Source: Thiotrichales bacterium
GTDB lineage: Bacteria > Pseudomonadota > Gammaproteobacteria > UWMA-0217
Direction: 5' to 3'
DNA: 6,653 nt
Assembly (NCBI GenBank): GCA_024763135.1
Contig: JANTGD010000203.1
Coordinates: 1 to 6,653 of the forward strand
Part shown: in pieces, positions 6,558 to 6,653 of the stretch
Position numbering within the stretch: position 1 is the stretch's first letter
Layout: each line of letters opens with the position of its first letter
The notes under the pieces: generated by a model
Databases searched by the model: none
The model's input: the letters and a program-made list of their open reading frames with translations, nothing else
What the model was told of the DNA's origin: nothing
Translations under genes and position numbers: made by a program

Positions 6558-6653
6558 TTGAACCTAAAAACCTCAGTTGGGCGCAAAAAAGACGCGTAAG
6601 ATATTGGTGTGCATGGTGAATCGGAAAAACTCGTGGTCACCTTATTGGTGATG
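6558..6653 (-). repeat. Right (inverted) copy of the 96-bp repeat
   Basis: The reverse complement of this stretch is 87/96 identical to 5-100 with no gaps, and the outermost 30 bases match perfectly. Its inner border lies 128 bases upstream of the lutA start. It is oriented towards lutA just as the left copy is oriented towards pilY1. On the minus strand the frame equivalent to pilY1 stays open through the repeat and stops at TAA 6490-6488, but the differences between copies change the amino acid in 6 of 8 altered codons, so it does not look like conserved coding sequence. The repeat may extend beyond the window. Confidence 0.9.

Noticed and set aside
5..6653. Interpretation of the whole window as a classical transposon
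   Set aside because: No transposase or recombinase is present, and no target-site duplication can be seen because the flanks are outside the window.
6488..6653. Truncated second pilY1 copy running in from the right edge on the minus strand
   Set aside because: The similarity ends with the repeat before any PilY1 domain sequence, and the altered codons are mostly nonsynonymous, so there is no evidence of coding descent beyond the repeat.

Overview
The window is about 6.65 kb of roughly 55% GC DNA with the gene content of a Gram-negative, probably gammaproteobacterial, chromosome. The evidence is a PilY1-type pilus adhesin of the extended kind, a complete lutABC (ykgEFG-type) lactate oxidation operon, and proteobacterial-style spacing and ribosome binding sites. 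The genus cannot be determined from the sequence alone. No transposase, integrase, CRISPR array, rRNA or tRNA was found.

Layout, left to right. (1) Positions 5-100 hold one copy of a 96-bp repeat that runs into the 5' end of the next gene. (2) A pilY1-type gene fills 18-2951 on the plus strand. Its frame is still open at the left window edge, so its true start is uncertain. (3) A short convergent gap (2952-3058) contains an intrinsic terminator that serves the minus-strand gene. (4) A single-domain rhodanese-like protein is encoded at 3457-3059 on the minus strand, with an atypical active-site loop. (5) A 183-bp gap (3458-3640) is packed with four short palindromes or inverted repeats, one of which looks like an FNR/ANR site. 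(6) lutA, lutB and lutC (6430-3641, minus strand) form a tightly overlapping operon. (7) The lutA upstream region (6431-6557) leads into the second, inverted copy of the 96-bp repeat (6558-6653), which reaches exactly to the right window edge.

How the genes work together. LutA, LutB and LutC together form an iron-sulfur L-lactate oxidation system that feeds pyruvate into central metabolism. No lactate permease or GntR-type regulator lies in the window. PilY1 is a pilus-tip, calcium-responsive adhesin of type IV pili. It would normally sit at the end of a minor-pilin operon, which would lie off the left edge. The rhodanese is transcribed as its own unit, with its own ribosome binding site and terminator. 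No functional link between the three groups is evident.

The strongest unexplained signal is the pair of 96-bp inverted repeats (87/96 identical, no gaps, first 30 bases identical) that bound the window almost to the base. Each copy points towards the 5' end of the adjacent gene or operon. This may be a dispersed genomic repeat at which an assembly broke, a substrate for inversion of the segment, or a mobile leader-like element. The window alone cannot decide between these.
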